Below, piece after piece: positions 27,962-36,250 of a stretch of 37,192 nt of DNA. The first letter of the stretch is position 1. Each line of letters opens with the position of its first letter. Location of the stretch: contig NZ_JAKGBU010000005.1 of assembly GCF_021555155.1 (NCBI RefSeq), positions 63,817 through 101,008 on the forward strand, read 5' to 3'. Origin of the DNA: Rhizobium alarense. Its GTDB lineage: Bacteria > Pseudomonadota > Alphaproteobacteria > Rhizobiales > Rhizobiaceae. The notes under the pieces were generated by a model that was given only the letters and a program-made list of their open reading frames with translations, searched no databases and was not told where the DNA came from. A program made the translations under genes and the position numbers.

Positions 27962-29425
27962 ATGCAGAGTTTCGAGCAATATGTAGACGGTGCATTCGAG
28001 GCAGGGTCGGCCCGCTTCGACTCGATCGATCCGGCGACGGGAAAGGTCTGGGCCTCGATGCCCGAGGCGCGCGAGGCCGATGTCGACCGTGCCGTCAAGG
28101 CGGCGGAACAGGCGCTCCGGACCGGCGCGTGGCCCGCGCTGACGGCGACCGCGCGTGGAAAACTGCTCTACAAGCTGGCCGATCTGGTGCAGGCCAATGC
28201 GGCGAAACTCGCCGAACTCGAAACCCGCGACACCGGCAAGATCATCCGCGAAACCGCGTCGCAGATCGCCTATGTCGCCGACTACTATCGCTACTACGCC
28301 GGCCTCGCCGACAAGATCGAAGGCGCGACGCTGCCGATCGACAAGGCGGACATGGAGGTCTGGACCCGGCGCGAACCGATCGGCGTCGTTGCCGCGATCG
28401 TGCCCTGGAACAGCCAGCTCTTCCTTGCCGCCGTGAAGATCGGCCCGGCGCTCGCCGCCGGCTGCACCATCGTTGTGAAGGCGTCGGAAGACGGCCCGGC
28501 GCCGCTGCTGGAATTCGCGCGGCTGGTGCATGAGGCCGGCTTCCCGAAGGGCGTCGTCAACATCCTCACCGGTTTCGGGCCGCGTTGCGGCAGCGCGCTG
28601 ACGAAACACCCAGGCGTCGCCCATATCGCCTTCACCGGCGGCCCCTCGACGGCGGCGCAGGTGGTGCGGAATTCGGCGGAGAACCTCGCCAGCACCTCGC
28701 TCGAACTCGGCGGCAAGTCGCCCTTCGTGGTCTTTGCCGATGCCGATCTCGAAAGCGCGGCCAATGCCCAGGTCGCAGGAATTTTCGCCGCGGCCGGCCA
28801 GAGCTGCGTCGCCGGCTCGCGGCTGATCGTCGAGGCATCGGTCAAGGAGCGTTTCCTTTCCCTCCTCAAGGCGAAGGCGGAGGCGATCCGGATCGGCACG
28901 CCGTTCGATGTGGCAACCGAGGTCGGGCCGCTCTGCACGCGGCGCCAGCGGGATCATATCGAGAAGGTGGTTGCCGCTTCGGTGGATGCCGGCGCGACGC
29001 TGGTGACCGGCGGGCGCGCCGGCGACGGCGAGGGCTTCTACTACCTGCCGACCATTCTTGACTGCGATGGCGTCAAGGCTGCGTCGGTTGAGACAGAGCT
29101 TTTCGGGCCGGTGCTGTCGGTCCTGTCCTTCAATACCGAGGACGAGGCGGTGGCGCTGGCCAATGCGACGCCCTATGGCCTCGCCTCCGGCGTCTTCACC
29201 CGCAGTCTCGGCCGCGCGCATCGCATGGTCAGGCGCATCCGCGCCGGCATCGTCTGGATCAACACCTACCGCGCCGTGTCGCCGATCGCGCCCTTCGGCG
29301 GCTACGGGCAGTCCGGCCACGGGCGCGAGGGCGGCCTCGCCGCCGCGCTCGACTATACGAGGACGAAGACGGTCTGGCTGCGGACCGCCGACGAGCCCTT
29401 TCCCGATCCCTTCGTGATGCGGTGA
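27962..29425 (+). CDS. NAD(P)-dependent aldehyde dehydrogenase
   Basis: This 487-residue member of the aldehyde dehydrogenase superfamily has the active-site Glu248 in LELGGKSP and nucleophile Cys282 in GQSCVAGSR. Other hallmarks are IVPWNSQLFLAAVKIGPALAAGC, AFTGGP, ELFGPVLSVLSF and PFGGYGQSGHGREGG. It oxidises an aldehyde to the acid. In this operon the aldehyde probably arises from the monooxygenase/hydrolase steps, by analogy to the malonic semialdehyde of the Rut pathway, but that is inference. It starts 7 bp after the monooxygenase stop. The close resemblance to betaine/aminomuconic-type enzymes does not fix the substrate. Confidence 0.93.
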   Translation: MQSFEQYVDGAFEAGSARFDSIDPATGKVWASMPEAREADVDRAVKAAEQALRTGAWPALTATARGKLLYKLADLVQANAAKLAELETRDTGKIIRETASQIAYVADYYRYYAGLADKIEGATLPIDKADMEVWTRREPIGVVAAIVPWNSQLFLAAVKIGPALAAGCTIVVKASEDGPAPLLEFARLVHEAGFPKGVVNILTGFGPRCGSALTKHPGVAHIAFTGGPSTAAQVVRNSAENLASTSLELGGKSPFVVFADADLESAANAQVAGIFAAAGQSCVAGSRLIVEASVKERFLSLLKAKAEAIRIGTPFDVATEVGPLCTRRQRDHIEKVVAASVDAGATLVTGGRAGDGEGFYYLPTILDCDGVKAASVETELFGPVLSVLSFNTEDEAVALANATPYGLASGVFTRSLGRAHRMVRRIRAGIVWINTYRAVSPIAPFGGYGQSGHGREGGLAAALDYTRTKTVWLRTADEPFPDPFVMR

Positions 29426-29428
29426 TCC

Positions 29429-29758
29429 ATGCTCTACGAGATCCGCACCTACAGGCTGAAGAACGGTGCCATCCCGCAATACCTGAAGGTTGTCGGCGAG
29501 GAAGGCATCGCTATCCAGAAGCGGCATCTCGGCAACCTGGTCGGCTACTTCTCCTCGGAGATCGGCCCGATCAACGAGATCGTCCACATCTGGGGCTTCC
29601 AGAGCCTCGACGACCGGCAGGCCCGCCGCGCGTGCCTTGCTGCCGATCCGGCCTGGCAGGCCTTCCTGCCGAAAATCCGCGATCTCATCGTGACCGCGGA
29701 CAACAAGATCATGATGCCGGCGGCCTTCTCGCCGCTCGGAGGTGATGCACACGCCTGA
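29429..29758 (+). CDS. NIPSNAP family protein
   Basis: This 109-residue protein consists of one NIPSNAP dimeric alpha-beta barrel domain. It opens MLYEIRTYRLKNGAIPQYL, has GYFSSEIGPINEIVHIWGF in the middle and ends near IMMPAAFSPL, all typical of the family. Bacterial members of this fold are often small accessory proteins or hydroxylase-like enzymes in aromatic or polyketide catabolism, without one shared reaction. The gene starts 3 bp after the aldehyde dehydrogenase stop, so it belongs to the operon. The family call is secure; the role in the pathway is unknown. Confidence 0.88.
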   Translation: MLYEIRTYRLKNGAIPQYLKVVGEEGIAIQKRHLGNLVGYFSSEIGPINEIVHIWGFQSLDDRQARRACLAADPAWQAFLPKIRDLIVTADNKIMMPAAFSPLGGDAHA

Positions 29759-29795
29759 CACCAACCGACCACCAAGCACAATAAGGACAGGGAAC

Positions 29796-30806
29796 ATGAA
29801 AAACTGGATTGCAGCCACTCTCTTTTCGACGGCACTCGGCCTTGCCGGAACGGCGGGCGCCGAGGACCTGGTGTTCACCAGCTGGGGCGGCACCACGCAG
29901 GATGCCCAGACGGAGCACTGGGCGACCGGGTTCACCGAGGGAACCAAGATCAACGTCACCCAGGACGGCCCGACCGACTACGGCAAGATCAAGGCGATGG
30001 TCGAATCCGGCGGCGTCGCCTGGGACGTCGTCGATGTCGAAGGCGACTATGCGGTGCAGGCCGGCAAGGCCGGGCTGCTCGAAAAGCTCGACTTCTCGGT
30101 CATCGACAAATCCAAGCTCGATCCGCGTTTCGTCACCGACTATTCGGTCGGCAGCTTCTATTATTCCTTCGTGATCGGCTGCAACAAGGAGGCGGTCGAC
30201 GCCTGCCCGACGACCTGGGCCGACCTCTTCGACACGACGAAATTTCCGGGCAAGCGAACCTTCTACAAGTGGTCCGCCCCCGGTGTGATCGAGGCGGCAC
30301 TGCTCGCTGACGGCGTGGAAGCGGACAAGCTCTACCCGCTCGACCTCGACCGCGCCTTCAAGAAGCTCGACACGATCAAGGCCGACATCATCTGGTGGGA
30401 CAGCGGTGCGCAGTCGCAGCAGCTTCTCGCCTCCGCCGAAGCGCCGTTCGGTTCGTTCTGGAACGGCCGCCTGACCGCTCTCGCCGCCACCGGCGTCACG
30501 GTCGAGACGTCCTGGACGAACAATATCACCGCCGCCGACTCGCTCGTCGTTCCCAAGGGCAGCAAGAACAAGGACGCGGCGATGAAGTTCATCGCCCATG
30601 CGACCAGCGACATGGCGCAGGCAAACTTCGCGGCCGCGACCGGTTATGCGCCGATCAACCTCGAGTCCAACGTGCTGATGGATCCCGCGCTGCGCAACAC
30701 GCTGCCGGACATGCAGGCCGAAACCCAGGTCAATGCCGACATGGACTACTGGGCGGAGCACCGCGACGAGATCGGCACCCGCTGGTACGCCTGGCAGGCG
30801 CAGTAG
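29796..30806 (+). CDS. ABC transporter substrate-binding protein, PotD/spermidine-putrescine type
   Basis: This 336-residue periplasmic protein starts at the ATG at 29796 (AAGGACAGGG site). A 54-base in-frame extension upstream is not used, because the signal peptide begins MKNWIAATLFSTALG and ends near AGAED. The mature part has LVFTSWGGTTQDAQTEHW, WDVVDVEGDYAVQAGKAGLLEKLDF, CPTTWADLFDTTKFPGKRTF and NADMDYWAEHRDEIG, as in the PotD-like extracellular solute-binding proteins. These bind polyamines and also many other cationic or neutral small molecules. Given its operon, it probably binds the compound the upstream enzymes break down. Confidence 0.92.
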   Translation: MKNWIAATLFSTALGLAGTAGAEDLVFTSWGGTTQDAQTEHWATGFTEGTKINVTQDGPTDYGKIKAMVESGGVAWDVVDVEGDYAVQAGKAGLLEKLDFSVIDKSKLDPRFVTDYSVGSFYYSFVIGCNKEAVDACPTTWADLFDTTKFPGKRTFYKWSAPGVIEAALLADGVEADKLYPLDLDRAFKKLDTIKADIIWWDSGAQSQQLLASAEAPFGSFWNGRLTALAATGVTVETSWTNNITAADSLVVPKGSKNKDAAMKFIAHATSDMAQANFAAATGYAPINLESNVLMDPALRNTLPDMQAETQVNADMDYWAEHRDEIGTRWYAWQAQ

Positions 30807-30835
30807 GCCGGGCGCGTACCGTATTCCCGCAACAG

Positions 30836-30857
30836 GCGGACCGGCATTCCGGTCCGC
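30836..30857 (+). other. Intercistronic hairpin after the PotD-type gene
   Basis: GCGGACCGG (30836-30844), a 4-nt loop and CCGGTCCGC (30849-30857) make a perfect 9-bp stem in the 75-bp gap between the binding-protein and first permease genes. There is no U-tract. It probably protects the binding-protein mRNA or attenuates the permease genes. Confidence 0.6.
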
Positions 30858-30881
30858 GAAACGCCTGAACGGACTTGTAAA

Positions 30882-31739
30882 ATGGCACCATCCGCGACTG
30901 CCGGTGGAGAAGGGCGAAAGACGGGACGGGACGGCAGCTTCGCCTATCTCGTGCCGGCGCTGCTGCTCGTCACCCTCTTCTTCATCGTTCCGGTCCTGAT
31001 GCTGCTTATCCGCAGCGTGCTCGAGCCCGAGCCGGGGCTCGGCAACTATGCCGCCCTGCTCGGCTCGACCACCTATCTCCGGATCTTCGTCAACACCTTC
31101 GTCGTGGCGGGTGTCGTCACGGCCATTTCCGTCCTGATCGGCTATCCGGTCGCCTGGCTGCTGGCGATCATGCCGGAAAAATGGTCGCGGCTCGTCCTTG
31201 CCGTCGTCATCCTGTCGATGTGGACCAACCTTCTCGCGCGGACCTATGCCTGGATGGTGCTGCTGCAGCGGACCGGCGTCATCAACAAGACACTGATCGG
31301 CCTCGGCCTGATCGACACGCCGCTGCCGCTCGTCAACAATCTCGTCGGCGTGACGATCGGCATGGTCTATATCATGCTGCCCTTCGTCATCCTTCCCCTG
31401 ATGGGCGTGATCCGGGCGATCGATCCGGCCGTTCTGCGCGCAGCGGCACTCTGCGGCGCGACGAAGCGGCAGTGTTTCACGCGCGTGCTTCTTCCGCTGT
31501 CGCTGCCCGGCATCGCCGCCGGCGCCTTGATGGTCTTCGTCATGTCGCTCGGCTATTTCGTGACGCCGGCTCTTCTCGGCGGCACGTCGAACATGATGCT
31601 GGCCGAACTCGTGGCGCAGTTCGTGCAGTCGCTCGTCAACTGGGGCATGGGCGGGGCCGCCGCCCTGGTGCTGCTGGTCGTCACGCTCGCGCTCTACGCG
31701 GTGCAGCTGCGCTATCTCCATGTAAACGGCGGGAGGTAG
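30882..31739 (+). CDS. ABC transporter permease, PotB type
   Basis: This 285-residue inner-membrane protein has about six transmembrane segments; the first is YLVPALLLVTLFFIVPVLML. The cytoplasmic EAA loop is RAAALCGATKRQCFTRVLLP (about 186-205). It also has MWTNLLARTYAWMVLLQRTG, typical of PotB-like permeases of the spermidine/putrescine family. The ribosome binding site before the ATG is weak. It pairs with the PotC-type permease that starts 3 bp after its stop. Confidence 0.92.
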   Translation: MAPSATAGGEGRKTGRDGSFAYLVPALLLVTLFFIVPVLMLLIRSVLEPEPGLGNYAALLGSTTYLRIFVNTFVVAGVVTAISVLIGYPVAWLLAIMPEKWSRLVLAVVILSMWTNLLARTYAWMVLLQRTGVINKTLIGLGLIDTPLPLVNNLVGVTIGMVYIMLPFVILPLMGVIRAIDPAVLRAAALCGATKRQCFTRVLLPLSLPGIAAGALMVFVMSLGYFVTPALLGGTSNMMLAELVAQFVQSLVNWGMGGAAALVLLVVTLALYAVQLRYLHVNGGR

Positions 31740-31742
31740 GCG

Positions 31743-32543
31743 ATGCTGCTCGATTTCGATAAGCTCGGCGCGCTGCGGACCGTCCTGATCGGGCTGACGG
31801 TCCTGGTCTGCCTGTTCTTGATCCTGCCGATCGTCTTCATCGCGGCGCTCTCCTTCGGCTCCTCGCAATGGCTGATCTTTCCGCCGCCCTCCTGGACGCT
31901 TCGCTGGTACGAGGACCTGTTCGCCGACCCACGCTGGTTCCAGTCGGCATTCACCAGCCTGCAGATCGCGACGATGGTCACGGTGCTTTCCGTCACGATC
32001 GGCTTCCTCGCGGCGCTTGGCCTCGACCGCGGCACGTTTCCCGGCCGCGACCTGCTGCGTGCCCTGTTCCTGACGCCGATGATCCTGCCCGTCGTGGTGC
32101 TCGCCGTGGCGCTCTACGCCGTGTTCCTGAAGCTCGGGCTCGCCGGCACGACCGTCGCCTTCGTCGTCGCGCATCTGCTGATCGCCCTGCCATTCTCGAT
32201 CATCGCGATTGGCAGCGCCCTCGACGGTTTCGACCGCTCGATCGAGGACGCCGCGATCCTCTGCGGCGCGAGCCCGTGGGAAGCCCGCCTGCGCGTCACG
32301 GTGCCCGCCATCGGCCACGGCATCTTCGCGGCGGCGATCTTCTCCTTCCTCGCCTCGTGGGACGAGGTGGTGCTGGCGATCTTCATGGCAAGCCCGACGC
32401 TTCAGACGCTGCCGGTGAGGATCTGGGCGACGCTCCGGCAGGACCTCACGCCGGTGATCGCGGCGGCGTCGACACTTCTCATCGCCTTCACCATCCTCCT
32501 GATGGTTCTCGCGGCGCTCTTGCGCAAGGGACGCAAAACATGA
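31743..32543 (+). CDS. ABC transporter permease, PotC type
   Basis: This 266-residue inner-membrane protein has about six transmembrane segments. It shows FGSSQWLIFPPPSWTLRWYE after the first segment, which is characteristic of PotC-like permeases, and the EAA loop EDAAILCGASPWEARLRVTV (about 169-188). GGAGGTAGGCG precedes the ATG at 31743. The stop overlaps the ATPase start (ATGA, 32540-32543), so permease and ATPase are translationally coupled. Confidence 0.93.
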   Translation: MLLDFDKLGALRTVLIGLTVLVCLFLILPIVFIAALSFGSSQWLIFPPPSWTLRWYEDLFADPRWFQSAFTSLQIATMVTVLSVTIGFLAALGLDRGTFPGRDLLRALFLTPMILPVVVLAVALYAVFLKLGLAGTTVAFVVAHLLIALPFSIIAIGSALDGFDRSIEDAAILCGASPWEARLRVTVPAIGHGIFAAAIFSFLASWDEVVLAIFMASPTLQTLPVRIWATLRQDLTPVIAAASTLLIAFTILLMVLAALLRKGRKT

Positions 32544-33613
32544 CCGGACCTTTTCTCAGCATTCGCGGCATCCGCAAGGTCTTCGGCCCGGTGACGGCCG
32601 TCCGCAACGTGACGATGGACGTCGCGGAGGGCGAGTTCATGACCTTCCTCGGCCCGTCGGGCTCCGGCAAGTCGACGACGCTCTACATCCTCGCCGGCTT
32701 CCAGGATCCGACGGACGGCGACATCCTGCTTAAGGGCCAAAGCCTGCTCGCGACCCCGTCGCACCGGCGCAACATCGGCATGGTCTTCCAGCGCTATACG
32801 CTCTTTCCGCATCTCTCCGTCGGCGAGAACGTGGCCTTTCCGCTCCGCATCCGCCGCCGGCCGCAGGCCGAGATTGCCGAGCGCGTCCGCGCGGCGCTCC
32901 GGCTGGTGCGGCTCGAAGGCTTCGAGGACCGCCGGCCGGCGCTGATGTCCGGCGGCCAGCAGCAGCGCGTCGCGCTTGCCCGGGCGCTCGTCTACGATCC
33001 GCCGGTGCTGCTGATGGACGAGCCGCTTTCGGCGCTCGACAAGAAGCTGCGCGAGGAGATCCAGTTCGAGATCCGCCGCATCCACCGGGAAACCGGCGTC
33101 ACCATTCTCTACGTCACCCACGACCAGGAGGAGGCGCTGCGCCTTTCCGACCGGATCGCGGTGTTCAGCCAGGGCGAGATCGACCAGATCGGCACCGGGC
33201 CGGAGCTCTATTCGGCACCGGCGACGCGGTTCGTTGCCGGCTTCGTCGGCGACAGCAACTTCCTCGACGCGGACGTGCTGGCGACCGACGGGCGGACGGC
33301 GCGGCTGGCGCTGCCGGGCGGCGTGATCGTCGACGGCGTGCCGCTGCAGGGCAGGAGGGCTGCCGGCGAGCGCGCCGCCCTGCTGCTGCGGCCCGAGCGC
33401 ATCGACCTTGCGCCCGGCGGCAGGCCGGGGCACCTTGGCGGCACCGTGCGCGACATCACCTTCCTCGGCAACACCATCCACGTCATCGTCGAGCCGCCGG
33501 GCGTGCCGCCGCTGTCGGTGCGCCTGCCGTTCGGGCACAGGGCGCTGGCGGGCCTTGCCCCCGGCGTTAGCGTGTCGCTCGATTTCGTTCCCGAAGCGAT
33601 GCACGCCTTCTGA
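32540..33613 (+). CDS. ABC transporter ATPase, PotA type
   Basis: This 357-residue cytoplasmic ATPase has Walker A GPSGSGKST (about 38-46), Q-loop MVFQRYTLFPHLSV, signature SGGQQQRVALARAL (about 138), Walker B LLMDEPLSALDKKLRE (about 155-170) and the H-loop THDQEEAL. A C-terminal TOBE-type regulatory domain follows (about 240-350; LLLRPERIDL, GTVRDITFLGNTIHVIV). The ATG at 32540 overlaps the PotC-type stop; in-frame sequence further upstream lies within the permease gene. It is the last gene of the ten-gene operon, and its stop codon lies in a terminal hairpin. Confidence 0.95.
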   Translation: MTGPFLSIRGIRKVFGPVTAVRNVTMDVAEGEFMTFLGPSGSGKSTTLYILAGFQDPTDGDILLKGQSLLATPSHRRNIGMVFQRYTLFPHLSVGENVAFPLRIRRRPQAEIAERVRAALRLVRLEGFEDRRPALMSGGQQQRVALARALVYDPPVLLMDEPLSALDKKLREEIQFEIRRIHRETGVTILYVTHDQEEALRLSDRIAVFSQGEIDQIGTGPELYSAPATRFVAGFVGDSNFLDADVLATDGRTARLALPGGVIVDGVPLQGRRAAGERAALLLRPERIDLAPGGRPGHLGGTVRDITFLGNTIHVIVEPPGVPPLSVRLPFGHRALAGLAPGVSVSLDFVPEAMHAF

Positions 33614-33634
33614 GCGGATCGGCGACACCGCTCA
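33611..33634. terminator. Compact hairpin holding both convergent stop codons
   Basis: TGAGCGG (33611-33617) and CCGCTCA (33628-33634) form a perfect 7-bp stem with a 10-nt loop. Its two outer triplets are the stop codons of the PotA-type gene (plus) and guaD (minus). No clear T-run follows on either side. Confidence 0.45.
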
Positions 33635-34939
33635 AAGCGTCGCCTTCAGCGGCTTGCCCGCCACATAGGTCTCGCGGATCGCCCGGTCGTCGCCGAGCGT
33701 CTGCAGCAGGAAGAGCTCGTCGGCAAGCGAGCGCACCACCTCCATCTTCAAGGCCATGGCCGGCGTCGCGGCCGCGTCGAGCACGACGAAATCGGCGTCG
33801 GTGCCGGGTTCCAGCGTGCCGATGGCCTGCGCCAGCGACAGCGCTTCCGCGTTGCCGAGCGTGATGTGATAGAAACTGTCGAACGGGTTCAGCCGTTCGC
33901 CGAGAAGCTGCTGGATCTTGTAGGCCTCGTCCATCGCCTTCAGCATCGAATAGCTCGTGCCGCCGCCGACGTCGGTCGCGACCGCGATGCGGACCGGCTT
34001 GTCCCGCCGCGACAGGCTTTTGAGCGGGAAGAGACCGGAGCCGAGGAAGAGGTTGGAGGTCGGGCAGTGCACGGCCACCGCCCCCGCCTCGCTCATCGCG
34101 TCCGCCTCGCGTTCCGAGAGATGGATGCAGTGGCCGAACAGGCTTTTCGGGCCGAGCAGTCCGTAGCGGGCATAGACATCGGTATAGTCCACCGCCTCCG
34201 GGTAGAGCTCGCTCGTGAAGCGGATCTCGTCGTGGTTTTCCGAGAGATGCGTCTGGATGTGCAGGTCGGGGAACTCGCGGGCGAGCGCTGCCGCCATCTC
34301 CATCTGCGCCGGCGTCGAGGTGATGGCGAAGCGGGGGGTGATGGCGACGTGGTTGCGGCCCTTGCCGTGCCATTCGGCGATCACCGCGCGGGTCTCGTCA
34401 TAGCCCGTCTCGGGCGTATCGAGCAGGCCCTGCGGCGCGTTGCGGTCCATCATCACCTTGCCGCCGACCATCCGCATGCCGCGCTTCAGGGCTTCCGCGA
34501 AATAGGCGTCGGCGGAGGTCTTGTGCACCGAACAATAGGCGACGGCCGTCGTCGTGCCGTGGCGGATCATCTCGTCGTAGAAATGCCGCGCGATGCGGGC
34601 GGCATGCGCGCTTTCGACGAAGCGGCATTCCTCCGGGAAGGTATAGGTGTTCAGCCATTCGAGCAGGTTGGCGGCATAGGAGCCGATCACCTGCATCTGC
34701 GGGAAATGCAGGTGCGTGTCGATGAAGCCGGGCAGGATGAGGTGCGGCCGGTGGTCGATCTCGTCCACATCCTCCGGCGCCTCAGCCTTCACATCCGCAT
34801 AGGCGCCGAAGGCCGCGATGCGGCCGTTTTCGACCAGCAGCCCGCCGTCGTCCTCGTAGCGGTAGCTTGCCGCGTCGTCGAGGTTTTCCGGCCGGCGGAG
34901 GAAGGAGAGCAGCCGGCCGCGGATCAGGGTTTTCGTCAT
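33632..34939 (-). CDS. guaD: Guanine deaminase
   Basis: This 435-residue zinc amidohydrolase converts guanine to xanthine and ammonia. Metal and active-site motifs are in order: PGFIDTHLHFPQ (HxH ligands, about 72-83), DLHIQTHLSENHDEI (His ligand, about 205-219), FGHCIHLS (His), and IAVATDVGGGTSYSM (catalytic Asp, about 316-330). The start is the ATG at 34939, 2 bp after the puuD stop, with GGAAGGAAG upstream, so the pair forms an operon. It feeds xanthine to a xanthine dehydrogenase that is outside this window. Confidence 0.95.
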   Translation of the reverse strand: MTKTLIRGRLLSFLRRPENLDDAASYRYEDDGGLLVENGRIAAFGAYADVKAEAPEDVDEIDHRPHLILPGFIDTHLHFPQMQVIGSYAANLLEWLNTYTFPEECRFVESAHAARIARHFYDEMIRHGTTTAVAYCSVHKTSADAYFAEALKRGMRMVGGKVMMDRNAPQGLLDTPETGYDETRAVIAEWHGKGRNHVAITPRFAITSTPAQMEMAAALAREFPDLHIQTHLSENHDEIRFTSELYPEAVDYTDVYARYGLLGPKSLFGHCIHLSEREADAMSEAGAVAVHCPTSNLFLGSGLFPLKSLSRRDKPVRIAVATDVGGGTSYSMLKAMDEAYKIQQLLGERLNPFDSFYHITLGNAEALSLAQAIGTLEPGTDADFVVLDAAATPAMALKMEVVRSLADELFLLQTLGDDRAIRETYVAGKPLKATL

Positions 34940-34941
34940 CG

Positions 34942-36177
34942 TCAGCTTCCTTCCGCGACAGTGCTTTCGAACCAGGCGGCGATCAGCCGGCGCTCCTCCG
35001 CCGTCATGCCGGTGACGTTGCCGGGCGGCATGGCATGGCTGCGGCCGGCCTGCAGGTAGATCTCCCGCGCATGGGCGGCGATCGCCGCGTCGTCTTCCAG
35101 CCGCACGTCCTTCGGCGCAAACAGCAGGCCCTCCCAGACGGGCTCGGCCGCGTGGCACATGGAACAGCGTGACAGCACGACGTCCTTCGCCGCCGGGAAA
35201 TGGCCGTTCGCCGCGAATTTTTGGAAGATCGCCGGCGGTGTTGCCTCCGCCGTCTCGCCGGTCAGCATTTTTGGCGCGGTCGAAAGCCAGATGATGAGGA
35301 CGAAGAGGATGGCGGTGGCGAGCCAGGTCCAGGTCGGCCGGCCTTTCCGGGCATGCGTCGTGTTGAACCAGTGGCGGATGGTGACGCCCATCAGGAAGAC
35401 GAGGGCTGCGATGATCCAGTTGAACTCGGTGGCGAAGGCCAGCGGATAGTGGTTCGACAGCATGAAGAAGATGACGGGCAGTGTCAGGTAGTTGTTGTGC
35501 AGCGAGCGCTGCTTGGCGATGGCGCCGTATTTCGGGTCCGGCGTGCGGCCGGCGATCAGGTCTGCGACGACGATCTTCTGGTTTGGAATGATGATGAAGA
35601 AGACATTGGCCGACATGATCGTCGCGGTGAAGGCGCCGAGATGCAGGAAGGCGGCGCGGCCGGTGAAAAGCTGCGTATAGCCCCAGGCCATGGCGACGAG
35701 CACGGCGTAAAGCAGCACCATCAGGCCCCAGGTGTTCTTGCCGATCGGCGACTTGCAGAGAAGGTCGTAGAGCACCCAGCCGAGCGCCAGCGACGCCAGC
35801 GACAGCGCGATGGCGGCGGGTGCCGAGACGTCGAGCACCTGCCGGTCGATCAGGAAGAGATCGGCGCCGCCGTAATAGACGATGCAGAGGAGCGCGAAGC
35901 CGGAAAGCCAGGTGGCGTAGCTTTCCCATTTGAACCAGGTGAGATGTTCCGGCATCTCAGCCGGCGCCACCAGGTATTTCTGGATATGGTAGAAGCCGCC
36001 GCCGTGGACCTGCCATTCCTCGCCATAGGCGCCCTCCGGCAGGTGGTCGCGCTTCACGAGGCCGAGATCGAGCGCGATGAAATAGAAGGACGAGCCGATC
36101 CAGGCGATCGCGGTGATGACGTGCAGCCAGCGCACGGCGAAGGAAAGCCATTCCCAGACAATGGCATAGTCGTACAT
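34942..36177 (-). CDS. puuD: Urate hydroxylase PuuD (membrane-bound, cytochrome c domain)
   Basis: This 411-residue inner-membrane enzyme oxidises urate to 5-hydroxyisourate and replaces soluble uricase in many proteobacteria. It has about eight transmembrane segments with WLHVITAIAWIGSSFYFIAL at the N-terminus and the hallmark QRSLHNNYLTLPVIFFMLSN (about 240-259). The C-terminal domain (about 325-405) is a cytochrome c with heme motif CSMCH and an axial-Met segment SHAMPPGN, so electrons probably go to the respiratory chain. The start at 36177 has AAGGGGACC upstream; in-frame sequence before it is not family-like. It is co-transcribed with guaD, while its product is used by hiuH about 22 kb away. 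Confidence 0.94.
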   Translation of the reverse strand: MYDYAIVWEWLSFAVRWLHVITAIAWIGSSFYFIALDLGLVKRDHLPEGAYGEEWQVHGGGFYHIQKYLVAPAEMPEHLTWFKWESYATWLSGFALLCIVYYGGADLFLIDRQVLDVSAPAAIALSLASLALGWVLYDLLCKSPIGKNTWGLMVLLYAVLVAMAWGYTQLFTGRAAFLHLGAFTATIMSANVFFIIIPNQKIVVADLIAGRTPDPKYGAIAKQRSLHNNYLTLPVIFFMLSNHYPLAFATEFNWIIAALVFLMGVTIRHWFNTTHARKGRPTWTWLATAILFVLIIWLSTAPKMLTGETAEATPPAIFQKFAANGHFPAAKDVVLSRCSMCHAAEPVWEGLLFAPKDVRLEDDAAIAAHAREIYLQAGRSHAMPPGNVTGMTAEERRLIAAWFESTVAEGS

Positions 36178-36250
36178 TCCGGTCCCCTTTTCTTCCTCCG
36201 CGAGCGCCACATTGCGAGAAATTTGCGGGCGAGGGAAGGGGCACCGGCAC

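Noticed and set aside
29709-32318. Very long open frame on the minus strand across the Pot-type transporter genes, and similar long antisense frames at 4430-6304 and 18476-20872.
   Set aside because: They are antisense shadows of well-supported genes in high-G+C DNA, with composition rich in Arg, Asp and His and no recognisable domains.
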